Below are positions 44,352 to 55,445 of a DNA stretch of 64,000 bases, in pieces (the stretch's first letter is position 1; every line of letters starts with the position of its first letter). The translations under genes were made by a program, and so were the position numbers. A model generated the notes under the pieces. That model worked only from the letters and a program-made list of their open reading frames with translations, searched no databases and was not told the origin of the DNA. The DNA comes from Luidia sarsii (taxonomy: Eukaryota; Echinodermata; Asteroidea; Paxillosida; Luidiidae), in assembly GCA_949987565.1 (NCBI GenBank), contig OX465109.1, positions 13,223,400-13,287,399 of the forward strand. The letters run 5' to 3'.

Positions 44352-45040
44352 ATCGGAAAAAGATTTCCCAACCACAATGACATTGTCTAGAGAGATGAGG
44401 CAACTGGACCAGTGAAGTCCATGGATAACTAATTCCATAAGGCGTTGGAAAGTGGGGGGCGCATTGGTTAAACCCATTGGCATGACTTTAAACTGATACA
44501 GACCATCGCCCGTTGTAAACGCGGTCTTTTCAGTGTCAGATGGATGAACAGCTACTTGCCAGTATAGCCACTAGATAGATCAACTGTGGAGAAAAACACT
44601 GATCCAGAAAGGGCGTCCATAGTATCATCTGTACAGGGGAGGGGGTGGGAATCTTTGATCGTTTTTGAGTTTTCTGTAATCCACACAGAAACGACAAGTG
44701 CCATCTTTCTTTCTGACCATAACAATAGGAGAAGACCATGGGCTGTGGCTTTCTTCGATAACGTCTTGGTCAATTAGGGTATCGATCTGGGTTTGAATTT
44801 CTGATCTTATCTTAGGGGATGTACGATAAGCACGCTGACGTATAGGGGGAACATCGCCAGTGCGGATGCGATGGGTGACCTGGTCGGTGCGACCATAATC
44901 ATTGGGACCAGTACTAAAAACATCTTTGTATTTCTGTAGGAGATTTTCCACCTGATGGATTTGAGATGGAGAAGGCTTGTCTTAAATATATCAACGGCAG
45001 GAAGGGGACACGTTTTGTTAGTAGATACCTTGTACTTCAT
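44352..45040 (-). pseudogene. Gypsy RT N-terminal fragment
   Basis: PWSSPIVMVRKKDGTCRFCV lies near 44700-44750 and is followed by DYRKL and, after a frameshift near 44565, the fingers/palm up to the conserved FSDH region. The catalytic YxDD position reads SLDN at 44379-44390: the second aspartate is Asn, so this copy could not be an active RT. Confidence 0.85.
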
Positions 45041-45286
45041 TGACAGAGGGGCATGAGTAAGGGATCATACATTGTATATTCACTCTGTGCATCTTCAGAA
45101 ACAGAGTAAAACTGGCCAATGCGAGTATCAGGATAGAGTTGAATATATTGCGCAGTTGGATTCATAATGCGAATGGTAGTACAACCAGCATCCAGCAGAG
45201 GTAATGGTGCGTGCCATGGCAAGTAGGGTATCACGGGAACAGTTAATTGGCTCAAATACGCCAATGTATGAATCAGGGGTGTAGCC

Positions 45287-45826
45287 CTAGACAGGGGAGT
45301 CAAGAGAAACAGAAATGTGATTTTCGGACATAGCCAGAAGCGTAGTGGGTGAGGATACACGAACATTGCAACAGACAGTTGAATCACGCGGAAAAGTAAG
45401 AAGGGGGCAAGATTGATTTGCCAAAGAGAGTGTGGCAGATTCTGTGTCAATTATAGCTCTGTGGGCACAGAGAAAGTCCCAACCGAGAAGAAAAGGTCGG
45501 TTGATACCTTGGACAACCTGGAAGGTGTGCAACACAGTGAAAGAGCCGACTGTGAGGGTGAGAGGAATGGTGCCTAATGTATCTAATTGTTGACCGGTTA
45601 CTGACTGAGTGGTCAGGAATTGTTTGGTGATGGATTTCCTCCGTAGACTACAGATCTGCATTCGAAACTCATCGCTAATGATGGAAACATCAGAGCCAGT
45701 GTCTATGAAAGCATGGACAGATGTGTCTTCTGCAATAACAGAAACAAAGGCTTTGGGTGGAATCTTGCAGGGGGATAGGTTAGAAGGTTGGGTCACAGAG
45801 GATTCTTTAGTTAGAGACGGACCCAC
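45287..45826 (-). pseudogene. Gypsy aspartic protease
   Basis: The ORF has the catalytic DTGSDVSII motif near 45690 and LLGWDFL near 45475, the flap/second-half signature. The domain looks intact, but the polyprotein around it is broken: the next stretch (45037-45450) is in another frame. Confidence 0.85.
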
Positions 45827-45834
45827 TTCACTAA

Positions 45835-46405
45835 CTAGTTGGAGTTTCCCTGGTTGGAGGAAGAGGAGTTTGAAGTAGGAGAAAATGTGACACGACGAAG
45901 GTCGGGGCTGGATGAACGGCGGCTATGTTCATGGCTATTGGATCGGGGGTTGGGGGATCTACTACGGGATGAGTAGGTGGAGGGATTGTGGCTTTGGTTA
46001 TTGTGATGATCACGTTGATCACGACTATCACGACGGTCGCGACTATCACGGCGATCACGGCGATCACGACTATCGTAGCGATCACGGCCATCGTAACGAT
46101 CACGGCAGATTTGAACGAGGGCAACGATCAGTGTGTGGAAGATCGCGATACGACGAATGAGACCGAGAATCACGGTAATCACGATAGTCATAAGTGGAAG
46201 GGCGTGAATAGGAATCATCGCGAGATCGGGGGTAGGGACTGCTAGAGCGGGGCAGGGGATAGTCCCGGGATCGAGATGGGGAGTGAGGACGAGAAGAGGA
46301 GTAAAACCTCGGAGGATTGGGGACACGAAGGCCATTATACTGACGATGCAATTGAGATTGCAAATCGCCAAGATGAGTATCAAGCTTCTGGAGGAGGGAG
46401 GTCAA
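45835..46405 (-). pseudogene. Gypsy gag tail, Arg/Ser/Asp-rich
   Basis: After a short coiled start (MTSLLQKLDTHLGDLQSQLH) the sequence becomes RS/RD/YR dipeptide-rich. At DNA level it contains irregular tandem repeats of the type cgactatcacga at 46010-46110. A frame change near 46110 splits it. No CCHC knuckle is visible; the basic RS/RD region may replace it as nucleic-acid binding tail. Confidence 0.65.
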
Positions 46406-46745
46406 GGAGGACTCAACGATAGAATTGACAGATTGATGCAGGAGGTGGGGTGAGGAGAATGAGGCGTAGTAGACGTGTATGAAGGAAAGGGAGGCATTGT
46501 AGGTTGGGCTGGAACGGTGGGGGTGAGAGACAGTTGACTGGCCTCATGGGCCCTCTCAAGAGTTACGGCATACATCATGGCTTTTTCCATAGTGGTAATG
46601 CCCTGTTCATGTATCTTGAGTTGCAGATATGGGGCAAGGCCAGCCACAAATCTGCGAAATTGTTCGCAGTCTTGGGCCTCGTAGCCATATTGGGGCAATG
46701 CCTCACGGCAGAGACGGGTTATTTCATCACGGGTTATGCATCATT
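46402..46745 (-). pseudogene. Gypsy gag C-terminal half
   Basis: EALPQYGYEAQDCEQFRRFV and GLAPYLQLKI near 46600-46690 are typical of the gag capsid C-terminal domain. The 5' border at about 46745 is abrupt and abuts a tnp2-like fragment, so the start of gag and the 5' LTR are missing. Confidence 0.75.
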
Positions 46746-47120
46746 TTTTTAGAACCCTTTCGCAATGGTCTACAATTTCTGGTGAGGCTGAATCCCCATT
46801 TAACAGGTACACTGTACTGTGTATGGCTAATAGTAAGTAATGCTGAAAAAATACATCAGGCAATAATCCATGCAATACAGGCAATGAATAATACAACAAC
46901 CAAGATCTGCATTCTGATGGCTTCCAGTATTTCAAATGATCTTTGATGCTCCTAAGCACTCTTGAAATAAGATTTGGAGGTTGTATTTGCCGCAATTGTA
47001 CATCAACTTTACCAATAATACTGAGAAGAGAACATGGCTGACTAGGACTGCTATCAAACCAAAGATGCAACAACCTCCTTACAAATCCTCATAACACCTG
47101 GTGCATCTAGTCAATGGCAG
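46746..47120 (-). pseudogene. tnp2-like transposase pseudogene copy 2, C-terminal part
   Basis: MHQVL...RRLLHLWFDSS near 47060-47115 follows a DxMH block in which two codons are now stops. Later, YWKPSECRSWLLYYSLPVL and YLLLAIHSTVYLL are typical of the helical region that follows the MH block in animal tnp2-like proteins. It is cut at 46745 by the gypsy border. It continues a gene whose earlier parts lie at 52.7-56.1 kb. Confidence 0.7.
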
Positions 47121-47225
47121 TACATGTACATGTACCATGGATAATATCAGGCATATTGGGCCCGGAGGAACGGAGAGACACACGGACACGCGACTGCCAC
47201 TCAGACACACTGCCCCCGCTGGGTT

Positions 47226-47231
47226 TTTATT
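47226..47231 (-). promoter_or_regulatory. Candidate poly(A) signal of the Ngaro element
   Basis: AATAAA on the - strand, about 430 nt downstream of the hydrolase stop and inside the inferred element. Confidence 0.35.
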
Positions 47232-47659
47232 GAGTGCAAAAAATTATACAAATCAAACATCCATGTCCATAATAAACGTGTTTCACCAACCTATGATTGT
47301 TTGGTAAACAATATGATCATTCTCAAACAACCCAACACAGTACCTGCGACCAGCAGTATAGGCTACCTTTGCCCAACTTAAACCATAATTATAATCTCTG
47401 ATGTACATGCCACTTGCATGTGGTTAACTAGCACCGCTCAAATATGCGCGTGCATGTTTTGACACCATTTTTTGTGTGGCCCACCCCACCTCACAGGTTA
47501 CAAGGGGCGCCCAAGCAGGGAAAAACCAAGGCCCGGGCAAGCCAAGCCCCATGTACTCAGGGAACAAACCGCCAAACAATATCCCGACTTGGGAAATTGC
47601 CAACCCCCCCCCCCCATTTCACCAAAGCCAATACGAGTAACCCCCCCAAATGTAAGTCA

Positions 47660-48304
47660 TTATGATTGCAATGAGGGTGGATAGAGGATTGAACACGTGT
47701 TGACCACAAAATGCTGCAAAGCCGAGGACAAATTGCTGCCAAAAATCTCATTACCCTGTGGCGACAAGTGAACTCCGTCAAAACGGTACAATGAATGTTG
47801 AGAAGCCGATATATTATAAGAATGAACAATTCTGTGTGCATTGCCCAACTGGGCACAGATTCGTTGAGCAAATCTGTTCAGAGCGCGAACAAGCTTTTTG
47901 CCTGTATTACGTTTTTGCTCCCCAAAATAAAAAAGCCGTGGGAGAATGTCGGACCAAATTATTGTCGTGTTGGGCAGTAGGTTATGCGTAGCACGCAGTC
48001 CCTCCTCTATCCTCTCCCTGATCTGCTTAACAGGAGCGGAGAACAGATCGTTTGTGCCTAAATGGATGACTATCCTATGCGGTACAGGGCGGCTACGGAG
48101 TTGCCGTCGCAATGTTGGGACCAGGGCCTCCAACCGAGCGCCTCTCAAGCCGCACCACGACAGTGTCCCTTGTGACGGGCTGTGTGACAAGCTGCGACTG
48201 ACCCAGTGGATAATGCTGTCCCCTATGATCCATGTTCGCAAATGTCCTGAGGGTACAAGCAGTAAACACGAACAAAAGGGACCACCAGAAGAGATATCGC
48301 ACAT
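47660..48304 (-). CDS. Ngaro SGNH (GDSL-like) hydrolase, intact
   Basis: The 214-codon ORF starts 26 nt after the recombinase stop. It has all SGNH blocks: IIGDSI (Ser), GARLEAL (Gly), HLGTND (Asn) and DGVHLS (Asp and His) near the end. Related esterase-like ORFs are carried by Ngaro and some other retroelements; the role in transposition is not known. No stop or frameshift is seen, so this ORF has been kept better than gag and RT. Confidence 0.85.
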   Translation of the reverse strand: MCDISSGGPFCSCLLLVPSGHLRTWIIGDSIIHWVSRSLSHSPSQGTLSWCGLRGARLEALVPTLRRQLRSRPVPHRIVIHLGTNDLFSAPVKQIRERIEEGLRATHNLLPNTTIIWSDILPRLFYFGEQKRNTGKKLVRALNRFAQRICAQLGNAHRIVHSYNISASQHSLYRFDGVHLSPQGNEIFGSNLSSALQHFVVNTCSILYPPSLQS

Positions 48305-48330
48305 ACTTAATAATTATGCTAACATAACGG

Positions 48331-49090
48331 TTAATTAACATAATGGTTAACCAGTGTCGAAACTCTGTCTGGGTGTATATAGGACTGGACAGCATTAGAC
48401 CTCCAACGGCCCATTGATTGAATTTGTGAATTTGGGACACCATTAAAAGCAGCCTCCGTAGCCGCACTGATCCGGAAACTATGTGGGCTAAATTTTCCAG
48501 GGGGTAACCCGATGCTCTTTATGCACGTTTGGAAGATACGGCAAAATTGGTGGGAAGTTAAGGGAGACCCATCAAAATGAATGAACAAAGGGCCAACCTG
48601 TGGAGGCTGCAAACCAAGGTATTGTGTTACCGCAGAAACTGGGCACAGTGGGGAAGACCCGTTCTTTTGAAACCGCAAGACTACGGAGTTGCCTCTCTGG
48701 TCCGTTTTTGAAAAACTGAGGGTTACTGTCATAACATTGCGGGACAAATCCTCAAACCTGACATCATGTGAGGCCACAATGCGAGAACAATCACTCTTTT
48801 TGGACGGGGCAGTGAATTCACCCACCCGCATGAAACCGAAAAAAGCCAGTTGAAATGCTGCCTTAAAAAGTGTGGCCTCGAACTGTGAATATGCCAGGCC
48901 CCCTACCATCTGGCAAAGCCTTAGCAGGATATCTTCTGTGACTGGATACCGAGCGTCTAGTTTTTTGGCCTTTTTTCTGCGAAGGCCCTCCCTCAATTTG
49001 TGGACCAGGAAGTTGTCCGTTGGGTCAGACAAACCATGAACCTTATGCGTATAGGCCACCGCTGCAAGGTATGTTCCAATAGTAGCAGGG
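48331..49090 (-). CDS. Ngaro tyrosine recombinase
   Basis: The 242-codon ORF holds the catalytic set of the family in order: Arg in GFMRVGEF, His and Arg in SPHSFRISAAT, and Tyr in GRWRSNAVQSYI. The reading upstream of the ATG at 49059 continues to about 49090, where a frameshift separates it from the RNase H end. The enzyme would integrate the cDNA by site-specific recombination, leaving no target duplication. Confidence 0.85.
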
Positions 49091-50993
49091 CAAAGCCAGC
49101 TAATGAGAGATAAGCGATAAAAGAGACTATGTGGTTAACTGAAGCCGGCCAGAGCGATGGAAGACCTGCATGCTGTCGAAACTGGTTGAATTGTGTAAGC
49201 CCCTGGGAATACGTTGTCCACGTACTCATAGCCATTGATGCTGTGTGTAGGCGCATGACTTCTCTATCTATAGCTCCCAAAGAAATGCAGGGATTTGTAT
49301 CCCTTGCGCAGCTGCCGCCGGAGCGAGTCTGCGGAAGCGGGATATCTGTAACCGGGAAAGAGCATAGATCTGCAATCTCATTATGCTCACCAGGGATATG
49401 CTGGGCTTTGAAAGCCACATTGTCTCTTAGGCAGCGTAGCACAAAGTACCGGACCAACCGCATTATAGAGCTACACCGTGATGTCTGCTTACAAAGGATG
49501 GCAACGACAGCCTCATTGTCAGAACGGACAATGACGCGGCGGCCTAGTAGGCTATGACCCCAGAGCGTTATTGCTACAACCACGGGGAAAAATTCCAGCC
49601 AAGCGATAGAATGTTTAGCAATCTTTATTTTTTGTGGCCACGGTGCTGCGAACCACTGCCCATTGTAGAATCCCCCGAACCCAATCCCCCCACTAGCATC
49701 TGTAAAGAATTGCACATCAGAGTCCAGCACCCAATATTGGTCAGCAATGATCGCCCTCCCATTGAAACTGTGCAGAAAAAATTGCCACATGCGCAAGTCC
49801 TCTTTTGCTCCCTTACTCAGGCGTATTAAGTACCGAGCCTTTTTGATCCCTATAGTGAGATCAATTAGCCTCCTGAGAAATGCCCTGCCTGGGGTTACCG
49901 CTCGGCAAATGAAGGCAAGGGACCCTGTCAAAGACTGAAGTGAGCGAAGTATGATTTTTTCTAAAGCCAGCGCAGCTGTTGTCTTATTGCGCACTTTCAA
50001 AAGTTTGACCTCAGGAACGGCCACTGATAATGCCTCCGTGTCAATTTCCAATCCCAAAAAAACTAGCTTGGAAGTAGGTTCTACTGTCTTATCCTCAGCT
50101 AACGGTACCCCCAGCATTTCACATGTACGCTTAAAGGACTCGAGCACTGCTTTGCATGATGAGGGTGCATTTTCATCTGACCCTCCTACGAAAAGAAAAT
50201 CGTCGGCATAATGGCATATACCTCCGAAGCCAGACTGCTGTTTGCAAACCCATTCTAAAAACGTAGAAAAGGATTCAAAGTGAGCCGGAGCACAGGAAGC
50301 CCCCATGGGCAAGGCCTAATCCACATATATCTTGTCCTGGACCTTAATTTCCAAAAGACAAAAGTCATTAGGGTGAATTGGTAAGAGGCAAAATGCCGAT
50401 TTAATATCCGCCTTAGCAAGGAAAGAGCCCTTTCCTGCTCTTGTAACCAAATGCAACGCGTCATCAAAAGTGGAATAGCGGACTGCGCAAAGTGTCCTGT
50501 CAATACCGTCATTGACTGAATCCGAGTCTGGGTATGACAAGTGATGGATTAACCTAAATGAGCCCGGGACGAGACCTATGGGGGATATTCGAAGGTTGTC
50601 AATTGGAAGGGTGGTAAACGGGCCGGCCATACGCCCTAAAAGGATCTCTTTTTCCAATTTTTCAAAAGCCGCGTGTGTGTTTTGCCTTACGGACTGCAGG
50701 TTAGGTGCATCCCGTCGTTCACACGGCCCGCTGTAACCAAGACAAAAACCATTTGTAAAGCCATTGCGTAACCTCTCTGCTGCTGCCTTAGCAGGGTATT
50801 GCTCTAATAAGGACAACAGAGGAGAAAGTTTAATTGGCGTTCGAGCGAGACAGCATACATAATGATTCCCCAAACCACAAGCCGGTTGCATAGTCTGCAT
50901 TTTACTGTGCAGTAGAGGGAGGTTTGCCTTTGTTGGCTTTGCATGCTGCGAGTCCTTGCCCAAGGGCATTGCATCCGAGGCATCGATGAACAT
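48993..50993 (-). CDS. Ngaro reverse transcriptase and RNase H, one internal stop
   Basis: RT begins with FEKLEKEILLGRMAGPF and ISPIGLVP, then FRLIHHLSYP and KADIKSAF. A TAG at 50313-50315 interrupts it before LPMGASCAP. The active site is HYADDFLF, with the YADD box intact. RNase H shows TDASGGIGFGG near 49680 and RSDNEAVVAIL near 49510. A one-base loss near 49092 moves the frame before the recombinase. Confidence 0.85.
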
Positions 50994-52368
50994 ATCTGTA
51001 CTGTGAATTAACGCATGTGGATCGATTGAACGCGAAACACGTGTTTGTGCCGCGGTTGGTTTGTTGCGGGATCCAACGAAAAGAATATCCAGAACGCTTC
51101 CCCCCTTGAGTGACCTTCGAACCTGTAGCGACCGTTGCGTATGTGCTAGGGGTACTAGGTGTAATCACGTAAAGTGCCCATAGTTCCCCATTGATTACTG
51201 CCCAAGACCGAGTAGGGTGTAACTGCTGGCGCATTCTAAACTGCCTGTCGTATTCAACCCAACCCCGGCCTGGAAAGCGGGCTGCTGCTGTCCTGATGAC
51301 ATGCATGTATTTAAGTAGCTCTTGACTCCTGGCCGGATGTGCGCTCAGGAATATTGACGTGTAAACGAGAAAAACATCAGTCCACGCAAGAAATTAGCTT
51401 ATCTGAGCCTTCTTCTTAGAGTCAATGACCTGTATCTGCCCATTGTTACCTAAGGTGAATGTCAAATTAGTTGTGGTACTAGCTTGGGATTTGCGATCCA
51501 GAAGGATTTCGAGCTCAAAGAACTCGCTTCTAATTATCTTATCTTTCAAGCAAAGGGGAAGGCCACTGCCTAAGGAATCACACACAGATGTGAGAGGGCT
51601 CCCACTACCTGACATCCATTCGGTACTGGCATGACTTGGGTGAATAATATCGTTGTAACCAAATATATTTACCGGGTTTCCAGCACCCCCAAAGTAACTT
51701 GAACTATGCTCACCGGGAGGTGTGTTAACGGGGTGACCCGCTATGGCTTGGAGACCCGCAACCGCAGTGTTGACCACGGGATCACTAATGCTCTGAAGGG
51801 TGCAGACTGCCGTGCGGGGCCCGAAGTCAGCTCCTGATGAAGTTGGCTGGACGTTCCCTCCTGAGCTTCCAAATCTGTCGAAGGGCTGGGATGTTGGGTT
51901 GCTCGCTCCTCCGGCTGTAGCCTGTCCCAGTCCCATAGACGGCGCTTGGCCCGATATGCCGCCGGTGTAGCCCAGTGCCGCCGCTGCGTTGCCGGTCATC
52001 ATGGGCGCCGGGGATCGGGAATACGGGGGTTCGTGAATTTCGGCTTGGACCTGGAACCCCAACGAGCAGTTCCCAGGAGGTTGTGCCGACGTTGACGCCA
52101 CGGTGTTGTCACTTGATGGGTCTTGCTGCTGAGAGCCTCTTTGCCTTGCACTCCTGCCCGAGGACGAAGTCCGAACGCTGCTATTGACTGCTCCGGGGTC
52201 GGCAGCGCTGACTGAGTATGGGGGCTCTCTCACTTGGCCTTGGTCAGGCGGGGCACGGACCATTTCGACTGCTCGCGACTCCGAGCGCGTTTGAACACGT
52301 ACCGCTCGTATTGACCGTTGAGCAGGGGCCTCCTGCGCTTTCCTCTTTCTGCCTCTAACCATGCTCAA
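50902..52368 (-). CDS. Ngaro gag-like ORF with one in-frame stop
   Basis: The reading starts at MSMVRGRKRK (52368) and runs 324 codons of Gly/Ser/Pro-rich sequence to a TAA at 51394-51396. The same frame then continues to 50902 with WVEYDRQFRMR and a zinc-binding-type tail of Cys and His residues (CFAFNRSTC...HRCLGC). The conserved second half is typical of DIRS-order gag proteins, so the TAA is probably a mutation. Its end overlaps the RT ORF start (50993) in another frame. Confidence 0.75.
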
Positions 52369-52689
52369 GCTGCAGCACTGACGAATTTCAGAAATCTTGA
52401 ATCTTGAATCTTGAATCAGCTAAAACTCGCGGAGAGTTTTTAACAACGATGCACACCCAGTGGAGGTGCGCGGCCAAAAGAACCAACAACGTGCCAATGT
52501 GCCCCTCGCCCGACTGCATGCCTGACCGGCCCCATTGTTGGTCAGCTTTCCAGCTACCAAGCATTCCTGGGCCAAGCGCGTACGGCATGCATACCAACGC
52601 CTTTGTTCAGACGGGCATTCTCCCTTCCCCGTTCCCAAAGTGGGTCTTCGGTCGACAAGCGACCAAAAACCGAATTGTACAAAAAACAT

Positions 52690-53035
52690 GAAGGCCCTTT
52701 TATTCCTAATGTACTATTGCTTTCGAAAGCTTCCTCTCTTAATTTGAGAGTTTGCTCATAGGTTCTTTTTGGGCCATCAACATCATGAATAGTTACAGGA
52801 AAAACTCTTGAATGTCCCCTTCCAACATTAATGACTTCTCCTGGTTGAGTACATCTGAGGCAGCAATAAAGACCAGTAAACTGTGTCATGTTAAGTACCA
52901 TGCATTTGGCAGACATATTTTGCAGGTTCCACACAATTTAACTCTGCTCACATGTATTTCTTCATTCTGAAAATTGCTGAGAAAAATCCCATCATAGATA
53001 TCCTTCAAAGCTAAGGAAATGGCATATATGTGTGT
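52690..53035 (-). pseudogene. tnp2-like transposase pseudogene copy 2, middle part
   Basis: Contains KDIYDGIFL, a CGTCK..LPNAW / MSAKCMVLNMTQFTG segment in two frames, YCCLRCTQPGE and GIKGPS, in the order of animal tnp2-like proteins. The Ngaro element starts directly after GIKGPS and the MH block resumes on its far side. The 5' border is the CGACA of the 53041-55440 insertion. Confidence 0.75.
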
Positions 53036-53621
53036 CGACACAGGGTGGTCCCAAGTAGAGTCTGGGGTCCTGTGTCTGATGGTTAAGTTTGAAATTTGCT
53101 CGGAGAACACAAAATGAATCCTAGCAGACAGCGGTTTCCAGTTGATCATTCACCTTGCCTCAAATTGTTTTTACTCAACGGTCACACATACAATAATTAT
53201 AAGGGTTGTTTGAAGGAAATTACTATTTGGACTCTACGTTGGTTCTATATACCAAGAACTTGTAACAACGCAACGACCCACCGGAACAATTACAAGTTGA
53301 GGGAAAAGACAGTAACGATCACGTAACGGAATTTAACCACCACGGTAGAATCCAAACAATGCACAAGAAATACAGTGAGAAACACCATGAGGAAGCCTTT
53401 ATTACAATATATAAAAGGGGGCTTCTTAGCTGGATTGCAGCTCCTCGGAGCGACTAGCCGTAGTGATGGGGCTTGGTGTACGCAGATGGGCTCTGGGTCC
53501 GTCCACCACCGAACGTCAGTCCGTCGAGAGAGTTGACAACCAGGAAAGGGGGGTTGAGAGCAAGGGCCAGGTGGAGAGGCGAACCGGGTCGGCTCTCCAA
53601 AGCAAGACCTGGGGACAGTGT

Positions 53622-53784
53622 CTGTATCAACAGAGCACGAAGTGAAGGGATGCGAGAGTAGTTAAGGGAACACCTAACTAGGGAGTTCAGCGAGTTCCCA
53701 GAACTCAAAGTCGGAGGAGAAAGTGCAAGACGGGGGCACTTATCTGACGAGATCCTCTCGCATCTAGGCCTTCTTCGCTTCTGA
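53622..53784. repeat. Direct repeat, copy 1, inside the 2.4 kb insertion
   Basis: Nearly identical to 54819-54982. On the - strand the partner copy ends in GATACAG|GTAAGC, a strong splice donor, and this copy begins after ttaatcag, an acceptor-like AG, so the pair looks like a duplicated exon. Confidence 0.85.
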
Positions 53785-54818
53785 TTAAGATCACTGGGTG
53801 GATAACTTTTTGGGCTTACTAACTAAATCGATACCAATTTAAAGAATATACAATTTACAATAACGTTGACTAAGCGTGGCAAGATTGAGATTGGAATTTC
53901 GCATTATTCCCGACGAGTCAAGTGAATCGTAAACGAGAAATGAAGTCATGTCACACGGCGTGGTCACCAGGCATTCCCTTAACTGTGGGGAAGTATACTG
54001 ATTCGAATTCGGGGACATGCGGTAGAGATACATAAATTACAAAAAACCAACATGTACACGGGGGAATAGGACCGATCGAGTAGCTTGTTCGCATTGAAGG
54101 TCAACTAAGGGTAGAGGGCATAATTGTGGTGTGTGGCAGCGAACAGCCGTCGTCTAGCATAAATGGTCAATGGAATGTGTCTGGTCAGTGGTCACACGTG
54201 GCACAGTCCGCCACGAAGAACTAACTTCGGGGCTGGTTTTCCTCTGACTTGGACATAGGCCCGTGGTCACGACATGCCTGGTCTACATAACAGACCTATG
54301 GCTCGATTAATAGTACAACAGCGTCTTATTTAACAACATCAATGCAATTATGAGAATACTTGTTATACTATCCTCTTGGGGCATGTTCAAACGAAGACAA
54401 TGAATAAGGATTCTATGGATCTGCCACCAACATATCGACAGTGTGGGACTTGATCTGACCAGAATCTGACCGACAGTGGTCAAACCTACTATATACTGTA
54501 AATCATTAAATACAAATACCAGATGTGTCTACTCGAAACTCAGCGTATAACAAGCGCGGATGCCAAAACTTTCCAATAATTGATTAGGCAACAATGAAAT
54601 AATGGTCACTGCATAGTAAACTTGAGAAAAGGTTCCAATAATGATTCTCATACGAGAACGTTCAACTTATTTACACATGAATACAGGATGTAGCGAATAC
54701 AACTTTCGCCCTTACTGTCGGAAACAGTATAGTGCTGTCTCTCGTTGGGCAACGTCATGCCGCAACCACATCAAACGCATGAGCGCATCATTTATACAAT
54801 AATAAGGGAGACGCTTAC

Positions 54819-54982
54819 CTGTATCAACAGAGCACGGAGTGAAGGGATGCGAGAGTAGTTAAGGGAACACCTAACTAGGGAGTTCAGCGAGTTCCCAGAA
54901 CTCAAAGTCGGAGGAGAAAGTGCTAGACGGGGGGCACTTATCTGACGAGATCCTCTCGCATCTAGGCCTTCTTCGCTTCTGA
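54819..54982. repeat. Direct repeat, copy 2, inside the 2.4 kb insertion
   Basis: Partner of 53622-53784, 1.2 kb apart. On the - strand it lies within an ORF (55124-54792) whose repeat part recurs in the ORF 53708-53454. Confidence 0.85.
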
Positions 54983-55445
54983 GGATTCTCGGCGAAGGAC
55001 CGGGGATAAAGTCGCGAAAATCACGCGCTCGGAAGATACAAAGGGGCAGCCCTGATTGGTGTAAGACTAAGACAAATGCTCGAATTTTGTAAGAAAGAGG
55101 GATTAACCAATCAGAAATTAACAAATAGTCTAAAAGTTTGGGGGTATAGCGTGATCAGCCCTTTCCACCGTCAAGTAAGCAATTCCCATCACATGATCGG
55201 ACCATGGGCTGTGGTCATACGATGGTCTGACAACAACGCAGCACCGTCACATCGCGTGATGGTCCGACTGGTCAGACTTGGGCCTTGCGTAGGAGTGGAG
55301 GATGTCTTGGGGCCATTCCGGCCAAGCCAAATTAGGAAGTTGGATGTGCAGATAGGTTAAGAAATAAATCAGAAAGCAAGGGGTCGATAATCGTCGGACC
55401 CAATTCCCTTTCACTAATTTCCAATAATTTTAACAGGGTCCGACA

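Larger units (their letters stand above)
27453..46745 (-). mobile_element. Ty3/gypsy retrotransposon, degenerate, host of three nested insertions
   Basis: The parts read in order on the - strand: gag C-terminal half (46745-46402), Arg/Ser-rich nucleocapsid-like region (46405-45835), protease (45826-45287), RT (45040-44352 and 42510-42319), RNase H (28633-28030) and integrase C-terminus (28030-27453). Gaps are explained by insertions at 42517-44345, 31366-42314 and 28639-31350. The element starts in mid-gag against a tnp2-like fragment at 46745. No LTR was identified at either end, and the integrase core is deleted. Confidence 0.85.
47120..52685 (-). mobile_element. Ngaro-type tyrosine-recombinase retrotransposon, nearly intact
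   Basis: On the - strand the order is gag-like ORF, reverse transcriptase plus RNase H, tyrosine recombinase, and SGNH hydrolase. A tyrosine recombinase instead of an integrase, together with an SGNH hydrolase, is the combination described for Ngaro elements of the DIRS order. Borders were inferred from where the surrounding tnp2-like reading stops and resumes: near 52690 and 47116-47145. Lesions seen are few: one stop in gag, one stop in RT and one frameshift before the recombinase. I could not find the split direct repeats expected at the ends. Confidence 0.85.
53041..55440. mobile_element. 2.4 kb insertion with CGACA duplication and internal direct repeat
   Basis: CGACA occurs at 53036-53040 and 55441-55445. 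The tnp2-like reading frame resumes exactly across the insert if one copy is removed. There are no inverted ends. Inside, about 163 bp are repeated directly (53622-53784 and 54819-54982). On the - strand an AATAAA (53403-53398) follows a TATA-like tatataaaagg reading of the + strand. A 5-bp duplication suits an LTR-type or similar retroelement, but no coding domain is recognisable. Confidence 0.75.

Noticed and set aside
45912..46245. + strand ORFs rich in Asp/His/Tyr and Ile/Thr/Ala
   Set aside because: They are the complement of the Arg/Ser/Asp-rich gypsy gag tail and its short tandem repeats.
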